Shown here: positions 17,521 through 26,408 of the stretch, piece by piece
Layout of the letters: each line of letters opens with the position of its first letter
Position numbering within the stretch: the first letter of the stretch is position 1
From: Microbacterium sp.
Lineage (GTDB): Bacteria; Actinomycetota; Actinomycetes; Actinomycetales; Microbacteriaceae
Direction of reading: 5' to 3'
Length of the DNA: 64,000 nucleotides
Assembly (NCBI RefSeq): GCF_031180975.1
Contig: NZ_JAPSLI010000005.1
Location: 186,001 to 250,000 of the forward strand
Notes under the pieces: model-generated
The model's database searches: none
Seen by the model: only the letters and a program-made list of their open reading frames with translations
What the model was told of the DNA's origin: nothing
Made by a program: the position numbers and the translations under genes

Positions 17521-18555
17521 ATGACCGACGCCTCCCTGCCTGAAGGCCTCCGACAGGACCTCGCCGCACTGCTCGACGACGCCGGCATCCGTGTCGACCG
17601 CCCCCTGGTCGCACGGATGCTGCAGACCGCGCTCATGCTGGGGATCGAGCACACCGGTCGACTCGACCTGAAGATCGCGTCCTCGGCGCTCAGTGAGATG
17701 CGCGACGCCTTTCTGCTGTTCCAGCCGTTCCACGAGGTCCCCAAGGTCACGGTGTTCGGCTCCGCCCGCACACGTCACGACGACCCGCTCTACCTCCAGG
17801 CACGGGACGTCGCCGCGGCGCTCGCCGCGGACGGCTGGATGGTCGTCACCGGCGCAGGTCCGGGCATCATGCAGGCCGCGGCCGAGGGTGCCGGCGCCCG
17901 GATGTCGCTCGGGGTCTCGATCCGCCTGCCGTTCGAGGAGAAGGCGAACTCCATCGTCTCCGAGGACGCGCACGTCGTCTCGATGAAGTACTTCTTCACC
18001 CGCAAGCTGATGCTGATGAAGGAGTCCCGCGGGTTCATCTGCCTCCCCGGCGGATTCGGAACCCTCGACGAGATGTTCGAACTGCTCACGCTGCAGCAGA
18101 CCGGCAAGGCCGAGCCGATGCCGATCGTGTTGCTGGATGCCGACGGCGGCGGCTTCTGGGACGGACTGCGCCGCTTCGTCGAAGACCACATGATCCCGTC
18201 GGGCGTGATCTCGCCGGACGATCTCGACCGTGTGCTCATCACCGACTCCGTCGAGCGCGCCGTCTCCGAGGTCACCGGATTCTGGCGCAACTACCACTCC
18301 CTGCGATGGGTGGGGGACCGACTCGTGCTGCGGCTGGTGCACGAGCCGACGGATGCCGAGATCGACGGCCTCAACGAGCGGTTCGCCGACATGTGCGCCG
18401 AGGGTCGGATCGAACGCAGCGGCCCGCTCCCGGTGGAGACCGCGGACGACGACGCGGTCGACCGGCCGCGCCTGGTGCTCACGCTCAAGCAGCGCGCGGT
18501 CGGCTCGCTGCACACGCTGATCCGAGCCCTCAACCAGCTGCCGTCGGCCGGCTGA
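17521..18555 (+). CDS. LOG-family Rossmann-fold protein (TIGR00730-like)
   Basis: Contains the LOG/lysine-decarboxylase-like signature PGGFGTLDE preceded by the nucleotide-binding pattern VVTGAGPGIMQAA. Members with this motif release cytokinin bases from their ribotides or act as purine nucleotide 5'-monophosphate phosphoribohydrolases. The extra N-terminal 75 residues and C-terminal 90 residues make it longer (344 aa) than plant-type LOG, as in the long bacterial subgroup. The substrate is therefore uncertain. A GGAG precedes the ATG, and CAGGCT lies six bases before it. The PhoX gene follows after 92 bp, separated by a PHO box. Confidence 0.87.
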   Translation: MTDASLPEGLRQDLAALLDDAGIRVDRPLVARMLQTALMLGIEHTGRLDLKIASSALSEMRDAFLLFQPFHEVPKVTVFGSARTRHDDPLYLQARDVAAALAADGWMVVTGAGPGIMQAAAEGAGARMSLGVSIRLPFEEKANSIVSEDAHVVSMKYFFTRKLMLMKESRGFICLPGGFGTLDEMFELLTLQQTGKAEPMPIVLLDADGGGFWDGLRRFVEDHMIPSGVISPDDLDRVLITDSVERAVSEVTGFWRNYHSLRWVGDRLVLRLVHEPTDAEIDGLNERFADMCAEGRIERSGPLPVETADDDAVDRPRLVLTLKQRAVGSLHTLIRALNQLPSAG

Positions 18556-18572
18556 CCGCGCACCACCGGAGA

Positions 18573-18605
18573 GTTCAGGCCGCGTTCACCGGGCCGTCAC
18601 CCCGG
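18573..18605 (+). promoter_or_regulatory. PHO box (PhoP operator) with three 11-bp units
   Basis: Three contiguous 11-mers, GTTCAGGCCGC, GTTCACCGGGC and CGTCACCCCGG, repeat in phase upstream of the PhoX phosphatase gene. They match the direct-repeat-unit pattern G(G/T)TCAYYYR(G/C)G described for Streptomyces PhoP operators. PhoP~P binding would induce the phosphatase under phosphate limitation. Confidence 0.82.
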
Positions 18606-18647
18606 TGGAGGAACGTGCCTCCTGCCCAATCCGCCCTGGAGGTACCG

Positions 18648-20714
18648 ATGCCATTGACCGACGAACTCCGCCGCCGCCTGCCGCTCGTGGCCGCCGGCGC
18701 CGACCACGCCCGAGGCAAGCGCTCGCCTGTGACGTGCGCGCTCAAGTGCGCGAACGCCTGCCTCGGTCCCGAGTGCAACACCTCGCCCAACGAGCACTTC
18801 CGCTCCATCGCATCCGCCGTCTTCTCCCGGCGCTCGCTGCTCGGTCTCGGCGTGGCCGGCGCGGTAGCCGCCGTCGTGGGCGTCGGGCGCGAGCTTCCGG
18901 CATCCGCTCCGCTCGCCGCGGGCGCGACCGGCGCGGGTGCGTCGTTCGGGCGCCCCGGGACGGCCGGTCTGGAGTTCCGGCCCATCGCGCCGGTGCCCGC
19001 GACCATCGACGCGTTCTCGGTGCCGTCCGGCTACACCTGGCAGCCGCTGATCCGCTGGGGCGACCCGCTGTTCTCCAGCGCACCGGCGTTCGACATCCAC
19101 GCACAGACCCGCGAGGCCCAGGCCGGCCAGTTCGGCTACAACAGCGACTACCTCGACATCCTGCCCGACCCCAGCGGCAAGACCGGCGTGCTCGTCAACA
19201 ACCATGAGTACGTCAACCCGAACCTGATGTTCCCCGCCACCACCGACCCGGCCGAGCTACGCCGCCGTGGCGACATCTACAAGGCCGCGCAGGGGATGTC
19301 CGTCGTCGAGATCCGCCGAAACCGGGTCGGCGAGCCGTGGGAGTACGTCGTCGACGGCCGCCGCAACCGCCGCATCACCGTCGAGACGGTGTTCGAGCTG
19401 ACCGGTCCCGCCGCGGGCTCCGACCTGGTCAAGACCGCCGCCGATCCGGAGGGCCGCTGGGTGCACGGCACGCTCGGGAACTGCGCCGGCGGCACCACCC
19501 CGTGGGGTACCGTGCTCTCCGGCGAGGAGAACTTCAACGGCTACTTCGCCTGGGCTGCCGACACCGCGCAGCAGAAGCGCTACAGCGGCAGTGCGACTTC
19601 GGCCACCTCGACCGGCTGGGAGGCGTACGACCCGCGGTTCGACGCCCACGATCCGGGATACGTCAACGAGCCGAACCGCTTCGGCTACATCGTCGAGATC
19701 GACCCGCAGGACCCCACCTCGACCCCGCGCAAGCACACCGCGATGGGTCGCATGAAGCACGAGGGCGCCAACGTCCACGTCGCCGAGGACGGCCGGGTCG
19801 TGGCGTACATGGGCGACGACGAGCGCAACGACTACCTGTACAAGTTCGTCTCCAAGAACCGCATCTCCGGCTCGCGGAAGAAGAACCTGCAGCTGCTCAG
19901 CGAGGGCGACCTGTTCGTCGCGAAGTTCCGCGGCAACTCGCCGGCCGCAGAGATCACCGGGACCGGCGCGCTCCCCGCCGACGGCGCGTTCGACGGCACG
20001 GGGGAGTGGATCCCGCTCACCCGCGACGGCGAGAGCGTGGTGCCCGGATTCACCGTCGAGGAGGTGCTGGTGTACACCCGCCTCGCGGCCGACGCCGTCG
20101 GCGCCACCAAGATGGACCGCCCCGAGGACGTCCAGCCGCACCCGAAGACTGGCAAGGTGTACGTCGCGCTGACCAACAACACGCGCCGCACCGCGGTCGA
20201 CGAGGCCAACCCGGTCACCGGCAACCGCTACGGACACGTGCTGGAGCTGACCGAGACCGCAGGGCAGGCCGGTACCACGTTCGGATGGAACGTGCTGCTG
20301 CTGTGCGGCGACCCCGCCTCGTTCGAGAACGCGTACTTCGCCGGATTCCCGAAGGAGCTCGTGTCGCCGATCTCCTGCCCCGACAACCTCGCGTTCGACT
20401 CCGAGGGCAACCTGTGGATCTCCACCGACGGCGCGCCCAGCACCATCGGGCGCAACGACGGCTTGTTCAAGGTGCCGCTGGAGGGCGAGCACCGCGGGCA
20501 CGTGCAGCAGTTCCTCGCCGTGCCGCGCGACGCCGAGACCTGCGGCCCGGTGATCCACGACCGGGAGGGGCTCGTGTTCGTCGCCGTGCAGCACCCCGGC
20601 GAGGACGGCGAGTTCGACGCACCCCGCTCGCTGTTCCCGGACTACGGCTCGTCCGCGCCGGGCGACGTGCCGAACGCGCCGCGTCCGTCGGTCGTGCAGG
20701 TGTTCCGCTCCTGA
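18648..20714 (+). CDS. phoX: PhoX-family alkaline phosphatase (Tat-exported)
   Basis: Secreted Ca/Fe-dependent phosphomonoesterase of the PhoX (DUF839) family, expected to release phosphate from organic esters outside the cell. The ATG at 18648 has GGAGG at good distance and gives 688 residues. A 62-residue N-terminal region precedes a twin-arginine signal SRRSLLGLGVAGAVAAV. That region contains a cysteine cluster (CALKCANACLGPEC), a feature often seen in actinobacterial PhoX precursors. Typical PhoX stretches follow: DYLDILPDPSGKTGVLVNNH, GNCAGGTTPWGT and GEENFNGYF. The upstream PHO box supports phosphate control. A strong hairpin follows the stop codon. Confidence 0.93.
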   Translation: MPLTDELRRRLPLVAAGADHARGKRSPVTCALKCANACLGPECNTSPNEHFRSIASAVFSRRSLLGLGVAGAVAAVVGVGRELPASAPLAAGATGAGASFGRPGTAGLEFRPIAPVPATIDAFSVPSGYTWQPLIRWGDPLFSSAPAFDIHAQTREAQAGQFGYNSDYLDILPDPSGKTGVLVNNHEYVNPNLMFPATTDPAELRRRGDIYKAAQGMSVVEIRRNRVGEPWEYVVDGRRNRRITVETVFELTGPAAGSDLVKTAADPEGRWVHGTLGNCAGGTTPWGTVLSGEENFNGYFAWAADTAQQKRYSGSATSATSTGWEAYDPRFDAHDPGYVNEPNRFGYIVEIDPQDPTSTPRKHTAMGRMKHEGANVHVAEDGRVVAYMGDDERNDYLYKFVSKNRISGSRKKNLQLLSEGDLFVAKFRGNSPAAEITGTGALPADGAFDGTGEWIPLTRDGESVVPGFTVEEVLVYTRLAADAVGATKMDRPEDVQPHPKTGKVYVALTNNTRRTAVDEANPVTGNRYGHVLELTETAGQAGTTFGWNVLLLCGDPASFENAYFAGFPKELVSPISCPDNLAFDSEGNLWISTDGAPSTIGRNDGLFKVPLEGEHRGHVQQFLAVPRDAETCGPVIHDREGLVFVAVQHPGEDGEFDAPRSLFPDYGSSAPGDVPNAPRPSVVQVFRS

Positions 20715-20721
20715 CCATGAT

Positions 20722-20755
20722 GAGGGTGTGCGGGTCCGACGGCCCGCACACCCTC
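20722..20755 (+). terminator. Hairpin after phoX
   Basis: A 13-bp perfect stem (GAGGGTGTGCGGG with its complement) closes an eight-base loop eight bases after the phoX stop. There is no U tract, as is common for actinobacterial terminators. Confidence 0.65.
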
Positions 20756-20821
20756 GACGCCTCCGGCCCGGGGACCGCCGCCGCCCGAGCCCCCGCCTGC
20801 GTGCACCCGCCTCGCGTCGGC

Positions 20822-20827
20822 TATCCT
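20822..20827 (+). promoter_or_regulatory. -10-like TATCCT upstream of nusA
   Basis: TATCCT ends six bases before an ATG that opens an 11-codon reading frame, not the nusA start. It is the best promoter candidate for the nusA operon in this gap. Confidence 0.45.
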
Positions 20828-20833
20828 GTACGG

Positions 20834-20869
20834 ATGCCCGCGGCGAAGTCTGCCCGCGGTGAGAGCTGA
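20834..20869 (+). CDS. Possible leaderless mini-ORF before nusA
   Basis: ATG six bases after TATCCT opens MPAAKSARGES and stops at 20869, 14 bases before the nusA ATG. CCCGCGG occurs twice in it (self-complementary core CCGCGG), so a hairpin can form. It could be a short leader peptide governing nusA, or simply transcribed 5' UTR. No homologue is recognised. Confidence 0.3.
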   Translation: MPAAKSARGES

Positions 20870-20883
20870 ATAGGGAGGCCGCT

Positions 20884-21873
20884 ATGGACATCGAACTGGG
20901 GCTGCTGCGCGGGATCGAGAAGGAGAAGGAGATCCCCTTCGACGAACTCGTCGCGATCATCGAGCAGGCCGTTCTGACGGCATACGGCAAGCACGTCTCG
21001 GCCGACGGGTCGGTGCCGGAGGGCGTGCGGGTGGAACTCGACCGCAAGAGCGGCCACGTCGCCGTGATGCAGCCGGTCCGTGACGACGAGGGCGCGATCA
21101 TCGGCGAGGAGGAGACCACACCCGAGGACTTCGGCCGCATCGCCGCCTACGCCGCCAAGCAGGTCATCAGCCAGCGACTGCGCGACCTCGCAGACGACGC
21201 CGTGCTCGGCGAATTCCGCGGCAAGGAGGGCGACATCGTCGCCGGCGTCGTGCAGCAGGGACCGAACCCGCGCATGATCCACGTCGATCTCGGATCCGTC
21301 GAGGCCATCCTGCCTCCCGAGGAGCAGGTCCCCGGCGAGGAGTACACCCACGGCTCCCGCCTGCGCGTCTACGTGACCAGCGTCGCGAAGGGGGCCAAGG
21401 GGCCCTCGATCACCGTGTCGCGCACGCACCCCGGACTGGTCCGCAAGCTGTTCGCCCTCGAGGTGCCCGAGATCGCCGCCGGTCTGGTGGAGATCGTCTC
21501 CCTGGCCCGCGAGGCCGGACACCGCACCAAGATCGCCGTCAAGGCGAACGACCCGTCGGTGAACGCCAAGGGCGCCTGCATCGGCGAGATGGGGCGGCGA
21601 GTCCGCGCCGTCACCGAGGAGCTCGCCGGCGAGAAGATCGACATCGTCGACCACCACCCCGACCTGGCGACGTTCGTCGCGAACGCACTGTCGCCCGCCA
21701 AGGTGACCTCCGCCTTCGTGCTCGACGCCGGTACCAAGGCCGTCCGCGCGCTCGTGCCCGACTACCAGCTGTCGCTGGCCATCGGCAAGGAGGGCCAGAA
21801 CGCCCGCCTGGCGGCGAAGCTCACCGGTGCGAAGATCGACATCCAGCCCGACAGCGTGATGGCGGATGGCTGA
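20884..21873 (+). CDS. nusA: Transcription termination/antitermination factor NusA
   Basis: RNA polymerase-binding factor that modulates pausing, termination and antitermination. The 329 residues show the N-terminal polymerase-binding domain ([22 protein letters not shown]), an S1 domain (about 105-180), and two KH domains. KH1 includes [18 protein letters not shown] and KH2 includes [20 protein letters not shown]. The C-terminal acidic repeats of enterobacterial NusA are absent, as is normal for actinobacteria. GGGAGG precedes the ATG. The usual upstream rimP is missing; phoX stands in that position. Confidence 0.96.
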   Translation: MDIELGLLRGIEKEKEIPFDELVAIIEQAVLTAYGKHVSADGSVPEGVRVELDRKSGHVAVMQPVRDDEGAIIGEEETTPEDFGRIAAYAAKQVISQRLRDLADDAVLGEFRGKEGDIVAGVVQQGPNPRMIHVDLGSVEAILPPEEQVPGEEYTHGSRLRVYVTSVAKGAKGPSITVSRTHPGLVRKLFALEVPEIAAGLVEIVSLAREAGHRTKIAVKANDPSVNAKGACIGEMGRRVRAVTEELAGEKIDIVDHHPDLATFVANALSPAKVTSAFVLDAGTKAVRALVPDYQLSLAIGKEGQNARLAAKLTGAKIDIQPDSVMADG

Positions 21874-21923
21874 TGCTGCGCCGGCGGGCGCGTTGAGGCG
21901 GTCCCACAGCCGCGAGGTGTAGG

Positions 21924-22214
21924 ATGGATCCCGTACGAACGTGTGTCGGTTGCCGCGGTCGTGCCCCTCGTGCCGCTCTGATCAGAGTGGCGGTCCAGAA
22001 CGGTGAGCTCGTCTTCGACGAGCGGGCGGTTCTGCCCGGCAGGGGCGCATGGCTGCATCCGACATCCGAATGTCTGGATACCGCGTTGCGGCGACGGGCT
22101 TTCGCACGAGCACTCCGTGTGGCCGCCGACCTTCCTTTCCCGGAGGCGGAGGACACGCAGATCATCGAGAAACGGCTGAACGGCTATGGAAACAAAGTGA
22201 ACGGCTCGAAATGA
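21924..22214 (+). CDS. ylxR: YlxR-family RNA-binding protein
   Basis: Small (96 aa) protein of the YlxR/DUF448 family, almost always found between nusA and infB. The diagnostic segments PVRTCVGCRGRAPRAALIR and PGRGAWLHPTSEC are present, with two cysteine positions in each half. The family is thought to bind RNA, and a link to RNase P has been proposed for some members. It is 50 bp from nusA and 59 bp from infB on the same strand, consistent with one operon. Confidence 0.93.
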   Translation: MDPVRTCVGCRGRAPRAALIRVAVQNGELVFDERAVLPGRGAWLHPTSECLDTALRRRAFARALRVAADLPFPEAEDTQIIEKRLNGYGNKVNGSK

Positions 22215-22239
22215 GACCCGTCCGCGACTAATGGTCTGC

Positions 22240-22267
22240 CCTGTCTGGGCCGACCGACCCAGACAGG
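22240..22267 (+). promoter_or_regulatory. Hairpin covering the infB ribosome-binding site
   Basis: CCTGTCTGGG (22240-22249) pairs perfectly with CCCAGACAGG (22258-22267) across an eight-base loop. The last three bases of the 3' arm are the first part of AGGAG (22265-22269), the infB ribosome-binding site five bases before GTG. Folding would hide it; unfolding by a ribosome or protein would expose it. Confidence 0.6.
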
Positions 22268-22273
22268 AGAATT

Positions 22274-25090
22274 GTGGCTGCCAAACCACGTGTGCACGAG
22301 ATCGCCGCTGAACTCGGCGTCGACAGCAAGTTCGCACTCGCGAAGCTCAAGGAGCTCGGCGAGTTCGTGAAGAGCCCGTCATCGACGGTGGAGCCTCCGG
22401 TGGCGCGCAAGCTGCGCGCCGCGATCGAGGCCGACCCCGCGGCGAAGCCCGCCGCCAAGGCCGAGGCGAAGCCCGCGGCCAAGAACCAGGGTGCCGCGAA
22501 GCCCGCCGCGCCCGCTCCCGGACCGAAGCCCGGCCCGGCCAAGCCCGCGCCTGCCCCGCAGGCGCAGACCGAGGCACCTGCTCCGGCGCCCGCGGCACCC
22601 GCCGCGCCGGCCGCCGAGAAGCCCGCTGCATCGGCGCCCGCCGCACCGGCATCCGCCGCACCGGCACCCGGCCCGACGAAGCCGGCCGCGCCGAAGCCCG
22701 GCGGCAGCGCACCCAAGCCCGGCGCAGGCGCGCCGAAGCCCGGTGCTCCGCGCCCCGGCAACAACCCGTTCTCCTCCGCGCAGGGCATGGGCCAGCGCCC
22801 GGCGGGTCCCCGCCCGGGCAACAACCCGTTCTCGTCGCAGCAGGGGATGGGTCAGCGCCCGACCCCCGGCAACATCCCGCGGCCGCAGGCTCCCCGCCCC
22901 GGCTCGCCCCGTATCGGCGCTCCGCGTCCCGGCGGTCCCGGCCGTCCAGGCGGCGCTCGCGGTGGTCAGGGCGGTCGTCCCGGCGCGCCGTTCCAGCAGC
23001 GCTCCGGCGGCCCCGGCCGTCCCGGCGCAGGTGCCGGTGCCGGCGGCGGCTTCCAGCGTCCCGGGGGCGGTGGTGGTCCCGGTGGCGGCTTCGCCGGTCG
23101 TCCCGGTGGCGGCGGCGGTCGTGGCCGTGGTCCCGGTGGGGGTACCGCCGGTGCGTTCGGCAAGGGCGGCGGCAAGAGCAAGCAGCGCAAGTCGCGGCGG
23201 GCGAAGCGGCAGGAATTCGAGATGCGGTCGGCGCCGGTCGTCGGCGGCGTCAACGTCCAGAAGGGCAACGGCGAGACGATCCGTCTGCGTCGCGGCGCAT
23301 CCATCGCGGACTTCGCGGACAAGCTCGAGGCGCTGAACGGTTACACCGTGCAGCCCGGCACGCTCGTCACCATCCTTTTCAACCTCGGTGAGATGGCCAC
23401 GGCCACCGAGTCGCTCGACGAGGCGACCTTCGAGGTGCTCGGCGCCGAGCTGGGCTACAAGATCCAGATGGTCTCGCCCGAGGATGAGGACAAGGAGCTC
23501 CTCGAGGGCTTCGGTCTCAACCTGGAGCAGGAGCTCGAGGAGGAGGACGAGGACGACCTCGAGATCCGTCCCCCGGTGGTCACCGTCATGGGCCACGTCG
23601 ACCACGGTAAGACCCGACTGCTCGACGCGATCCGCCAGACCAACGTCGTGGCGGGCGAGGCCGGCGGCATCACCCAGCACATCGGTGCCTACCAGGTGTG
23701 GACCGAGCACGAGGGCATCGAGCGCGCGCTCACCTTCATCGACACCCCGGGTCACGAGGCGTTCACCGCCATGCGTGCCCGTGGTGCGCAGGTGACCGAC
23801 ATCGCGATCCTGGTGGTCGCCGCCGACGACGGCATCATGCCGCAGACGGTGGAGGCGCTGAACCACGCCCAGGCGGCCGGCGTGCCGATCGTGGTCGCGG
23901 TGAACAAGGTCGACAAGCCCGAGGCGAACCCGGCCAAGGTGCGCCAGCAGCTCACCGAGTACGGCCTGGTCGCCGAGGAGTACGGCGGCGACGTCATGTT
24001 CGTCGACGTGTCGGCACGTCAGGGCACCGGCATCCAGGAGCTCCTCGACGCAGTCCTGCTGACCGCCGACGCGGGTCTGGACCTCACGGCCAACCCGAAC
24101 AAGGCGGCGCGCGGTGTCGCGATCGAGGCGAAGCTCGACAAGGGCCGCGGCTCGGTGGCCACCGTGCTGATCCAGTCCGGAACCCTCCGGGTCGGCGACG
24201 CGATCGTGGCGGGTACGGCATACGGCCGCGTCCGCGCCATGCTCGACGAGAACGGCGACCCGGTCGAGGCCGCGGCTCCGTCGCGTCCCGTCCAGGTGCA
24301 GGGTCTGAACTCGGTGCCCCGCGCCGGTGACGTGTTCATCGTCACCGACGAGGACCGCACCGCTCGTCAGATCGCCGAGAAGCGCGAGGCCGTCGAGCGC
24401 AACGCGCAGCTGGCGAAGGCCCGCAAGCGCATCTCGCTCGAGGACTTCACCCGCGCTCTGGAAGAGGGCAAGGTCGAGACGCTCAACCTCATCATCAAGG
24501 GCGACGTGTCCGGTGCCGTCGAGGCGCTCGAGGAGTCGCTGCTCAAGATCGAGGTCGACGACTCCGTGCAGCTGCGGATCATCCACCGCGGCGTCGGTGC
24601 GATCACCGAGTCGGATGTCAACCTCGCGACGATCGACAACGCGATCATCGTGGGCTTCAACGTCCGCCCCGACACCAAGGCCCGCGAGGCCGCTGCCCGC
24701 GAGGGCGTGGACGTGCGGTTCTACTCGGTGATCTACGCCGCGATCGAGGAGATCGAGAACTCCCTCAAGGGCATGCTCAAGCCGGAGTTCGAAGAGGTTC
24801 AGTCGGGCGTCGCCGAGATCCGCGAGGTGTTCCGCTCCTCCAAGTTCGGCAACATCGCCGGTGTCATCGTCCGCTCGGGAACGATCACGCGCAACGCCAA
24901 GGCGCGCGTCATCCGCGACGGCGTCGTGATCGCCGATGGCCTGGCCATCGAGTCGCTGCGCCGCTTCAAGGACGACGTCACCGAGGTCCGCACGGACTTC
25001 GAGGCCGGTATCGGACTGGGCAAGTACAACGACATCCAGATCGGCGACGAGATCGAGACGACCGAGTTGGTCGAGAAGCCTCGCGGCTGA
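22274..25090 (+). CDS. infB: Translation initiation factor IF-2
   Basis: GTPase that delivers initiator tRNA to the ribosome. The 938 residues begin with an IF2N domain ([23 protein letters not shown]). A very long Ala/Pro then Gly/Pro/Arg-rich low-complexity region follows (about residues 55-305, including repeated NNPFSS and GMGQRP units). The G domain is clear, with P-loop [16 protein letters not shown] and NKVDKPEAN, and domains II-IV continue to the C-terminus. The low-complexity arm is usual in actinobacteria. Start GTG follows AGGAG that is partly inside a hairpin. Confidence 0.97.
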   Translation: MAAKPRVHEIAAELGVDSKFALAKLKELGEFVKSPSSTVEPPVARKLRAAIEADPAAKPAAKAEAKPAAKNQGAAKPAAPAPGPKPGPAKPAPAPQAQTEAPAPAPAAPAAPAAEKPAASAPAAPASAAPAPGPTKPAAPKPGGSAPKPGAGAPKPGAPRPGNNPFSSAQGMGQRPAGPRPGNNPFSSQQGMGQRPTPGNIPRPQAPRPGSPRIGAPRPGGPGRPGGARGGQGGRPGAPFQQRSGGPGRPGAGAGAGGGFQRPGGGGGPGGGFAGRPGGGGGRGRGPGGGTAGAFGKGGGKSKQRKSRRAKRQEFEMRSAPVVGGVNVQKGNGETIRLRRGASIADFADKLEALNGYTVQPGTLVTILFNLGEMATATESLDEATFEVLGAELGYKIQMVSPEDEDKELLEGFGLNLEQELEEEDEDDLEIRPPVVTVMGHVDHGKTRLLDAIRQTNVVAGEAGGITQHIGAYQVWTEHEGIERALTFIDTPGHEAFTAMRARGAQVTDIAILVVAADDGIMPQTVEALNHAQAAGVPIVVAVNKVDKPEANPAKVRQQLTEYGLVAEEYGGDVMFVDVSARQGTGIQELLDAVLLTADAGLDLTANPNKAARGVAIEAKLDKGRGSVATVLIQSGTLRVGDAIVAGTAYGRVRAMLDENGDPVEAAAPSRPVQVQGLNSVPRAGDVFIVTDEDRTARQIAEKREAVERNAQLAKARKRISLEDFTRALEEGKVETLNLIIKGDVSGAVEALEESLLKIEVDDSVQLRIIHRGVGAITESDVNLATIDNAIIVGFNVRPDTKAREAAAREGVDVRFYSVIYAAIEEIENSLKGMLKPEFEEVQSGVAEIREVFRSSKFGNIAGVIVRSGTITRNAKARVIRDGVVIADGLAIESLRRFKDDVTEVRTDFEAGIGLGKYNDIQIGDEIETTELVEKPRG

Positions 25091-25109
25091 TCCCTGCAGC
25101 GGCGGCTTC

Positions 25110-25195
25110 GGCGGCCGACGTCCCACCCCTCGCAGAGAAGGGGCCCCGCCCGCTTCGCGGGCACCCCGATGCTCGGGGTCGGGACGTCGGCCGCC
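25110..25195. other. Cloverleaf-like nested inverted repeat between infB and rbfA
   Basis: An outer 15-bp perfect stem (25110-25124 with 25181-25195) encloses three hairpins. They are 25126-25143 (CCCCT/AGGGG), 25148-25162 (GCCCGC-TTC-GCGGGC) and 25163-25179 (ACCCCGA-TGC-TCGGGGT). It could be a terminator complex, an RNA-processing site or a palindromic repeat unit. It lacks the conserved bases of a tRNA. Confidence 0.6.
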
Positions 25196-25260
25196 TCCGC
25201 CTCTGTTCATCACTCCCTGCCGCTGTACTGTGCGGGGTAGGTAGGAAAGAGGAGTAGGAA

Positions 25261-25692
25261 ATGGCTGGAGAACGACAGGCGCGACTCGCCGACCGCATTC
25301 GGGTGATCCTGGCTGAGCGCCTCGAGAAGGGGCTGCGCGACCCGCGGCTCGGGTTCGTCACGATCACCGACGTGCGCGTCTCCGGCGACCTGCAGCACGC
25401 CTCCGTGTTCTATACCGTGCTCGGCTCGGACGAGGAGCGCGTCGCCAGCGGCGCCGCGCTGGCCTCCGCGACGGGTCTGTTGCGCAAGGAGGTCGGGCGT
25501 CAGCTCAACGTGCGTCTGGTGCCGACCCTCGAGTTCATCCCGGACGCACTGCCGGAGTCGGCCGGGCACATCGCCGACCTGCTCCGCGAGGCGCGGGAGC
25601 GGGATGCCGAGGTGGCACGGCTCGCGTCGTCCGCGACGCACGCGGGTGAGGCCGACCCCTACCGCCGCGACGAGGCCGACGAAGAGGCCTGA
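25261..25692 (+). CDS. rbfA: 30S ribosome-binding factor A
   Basis: Assembly factor that binds the 30S subunit and helps mature the 5' end of 16S rRNA. The 143 residues begin AGERQARLADRIRVILAERLEKGLRDPRLGFVTITDVRVSGDL in outline, a KH-like fold with the family LGFVTIT segment, and end in a charged tail. GAGGAG precedes the ATG. It follows infB as usual but is separated from it by a large inverted-repeat structure. Confidence 0.95.
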   Translation: MAGERQARLADRIRVILAERLEKGLRDPRLGFVTITDVRVSGDLQHASVFYTVLGSDEERVASGAALASATGLLRKEVGRQLNVRLVPTLEFIPDALPESAGHIADLLREARERDAEVARLASSATHAGEADPYRRDEADEEA

Positions 25693-25841
25693 TCCGACGA
25701 GGGGCGTGCGAGCGGCGCTGCGCATCCGTCCGCGCTGATCCCGAGGGCCTGCTCGCGTAGATTCGGCGCCCCTGGCGCACGCCGAATGGGATCCCGAAAT
25801 ACCCGTTCAAGAGTCGAATCTGGGCGATCGCGCCAAAACTG

Positions 25842-25870
25842 TTGACACGCGTAGATTTGCGGAGTCTAAT
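25842..25870 (+). promoter_or_regulatory. Strong sigma-70-type promoter for the oxidase pair
   Basis: TTGACA (25842-25847), a 17-base spacer and TCTAAT (25865-25870) form the most consensus-like promoter in the window, in a locally AT-rich patch. Transcription would start about 70 bases upstream of the GTG at 25949. The preceding 150 bases after rbfA hold only a weak ATTCGGCG/CGCCGAAT inverted repeat (25761-25787). Confidence 0.75.
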
Positions 25871-25948
25871 TGGCTCTGTCCGTCGGCGACGTGGCCGGCG
25901 GCGAGACCGGCGGATGCTCCGACCGGCCGATGACTCTGGGGGTTCATC

Positions 25949-26407
25949 GTGCGAACTGCGTATCGCGTCCTCGCGTATCTGGTGTGCGGCCTCGTCGCTG
26001 TGCAGGCGGCCACCCACGCGTGGGCTTCAGCGGGTCTGTCCGCGTACATCTTCGGGGGTGGCACCATCGACCCGACGGCCTCCGCGCCGCCGCCGGTGCC
26101 GGAGTTCCTCGGCATCATGATCCACGGCATGAACGGGATGTACGTCATCCCGCTCGTCGCGCTCGTGCTGCTGGTGGTCTCGTTCTTCACGAGGACGCCG
26201 GGTGCCGTGCCGTTCGCCGCGACCGTGCTGGGGCTGGTCGTGCTGCAGGTGACGCTGGGTCTGATGGGGCACGGAATGACCTTCCTTGCGCTGCTGCACG
26301 GTCTGAACGCGCTGGCGATCTTCGCGGTCGCCCTGATCGCGGGCACCAGGATCGGCAGGGTCCGCTCCGAGCGCTCCGCGCCGGAGCGGGTCGGCGCGAC
26401 GGCCTGA
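25949..26407 (+). CDS. Four-helix membrane protein paired with multicopper oxidase
   Basis: A 152-residue protein with four hydrophobic segments. Helices 2 and 4 carry a repeated motif (IHGMNGMYVIPL and LLHGLNALAIFA), and a third His is in LMGHGM, so a set of membrane histidines might bind haem or copper; this is inference. I do not recognise a characterised family. It starts with GTG after GGGGG, stops one base before the multicopper oxidase ATG, and is driven by the TTGACA promoter, so the two genes form an operon. Confidence 0.78.
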   Translation: MRTAYRVLAYLVCGLVAVQAATHAWASAGLSAYIFGGGTIDPTASAPPPVPEFLGIMIHGMNGMYVIPLVALVLLVVSFFTRTPGAVPFAATVLGLVVLQVTLGLMGHGMTFLALLHGLNALAIFAVALIAGTRIGRVRSERSAPERVGATA

Positions 26408-26408
26408 G

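Noticed and set aside
18306..18647. A longer phoX frame from 18306
   Set aside because: It overlaps the LOG-family gene, while ATG 18648 has GGAGG and begins just before the Tat region and after the PHO box.
25110..25195. tRNA gene
   Set aside because: It has the size and a cloverleaf-like shape, but the outer stem is 15 bp and no T-loop TTC-type sequence or anticodon arm fits.
22379..25213. A 944-residue minus-strand frame opposite infB
   Set aside because: Composition is the mirror of the infB codons; high-GC antisense frames are long by chance.
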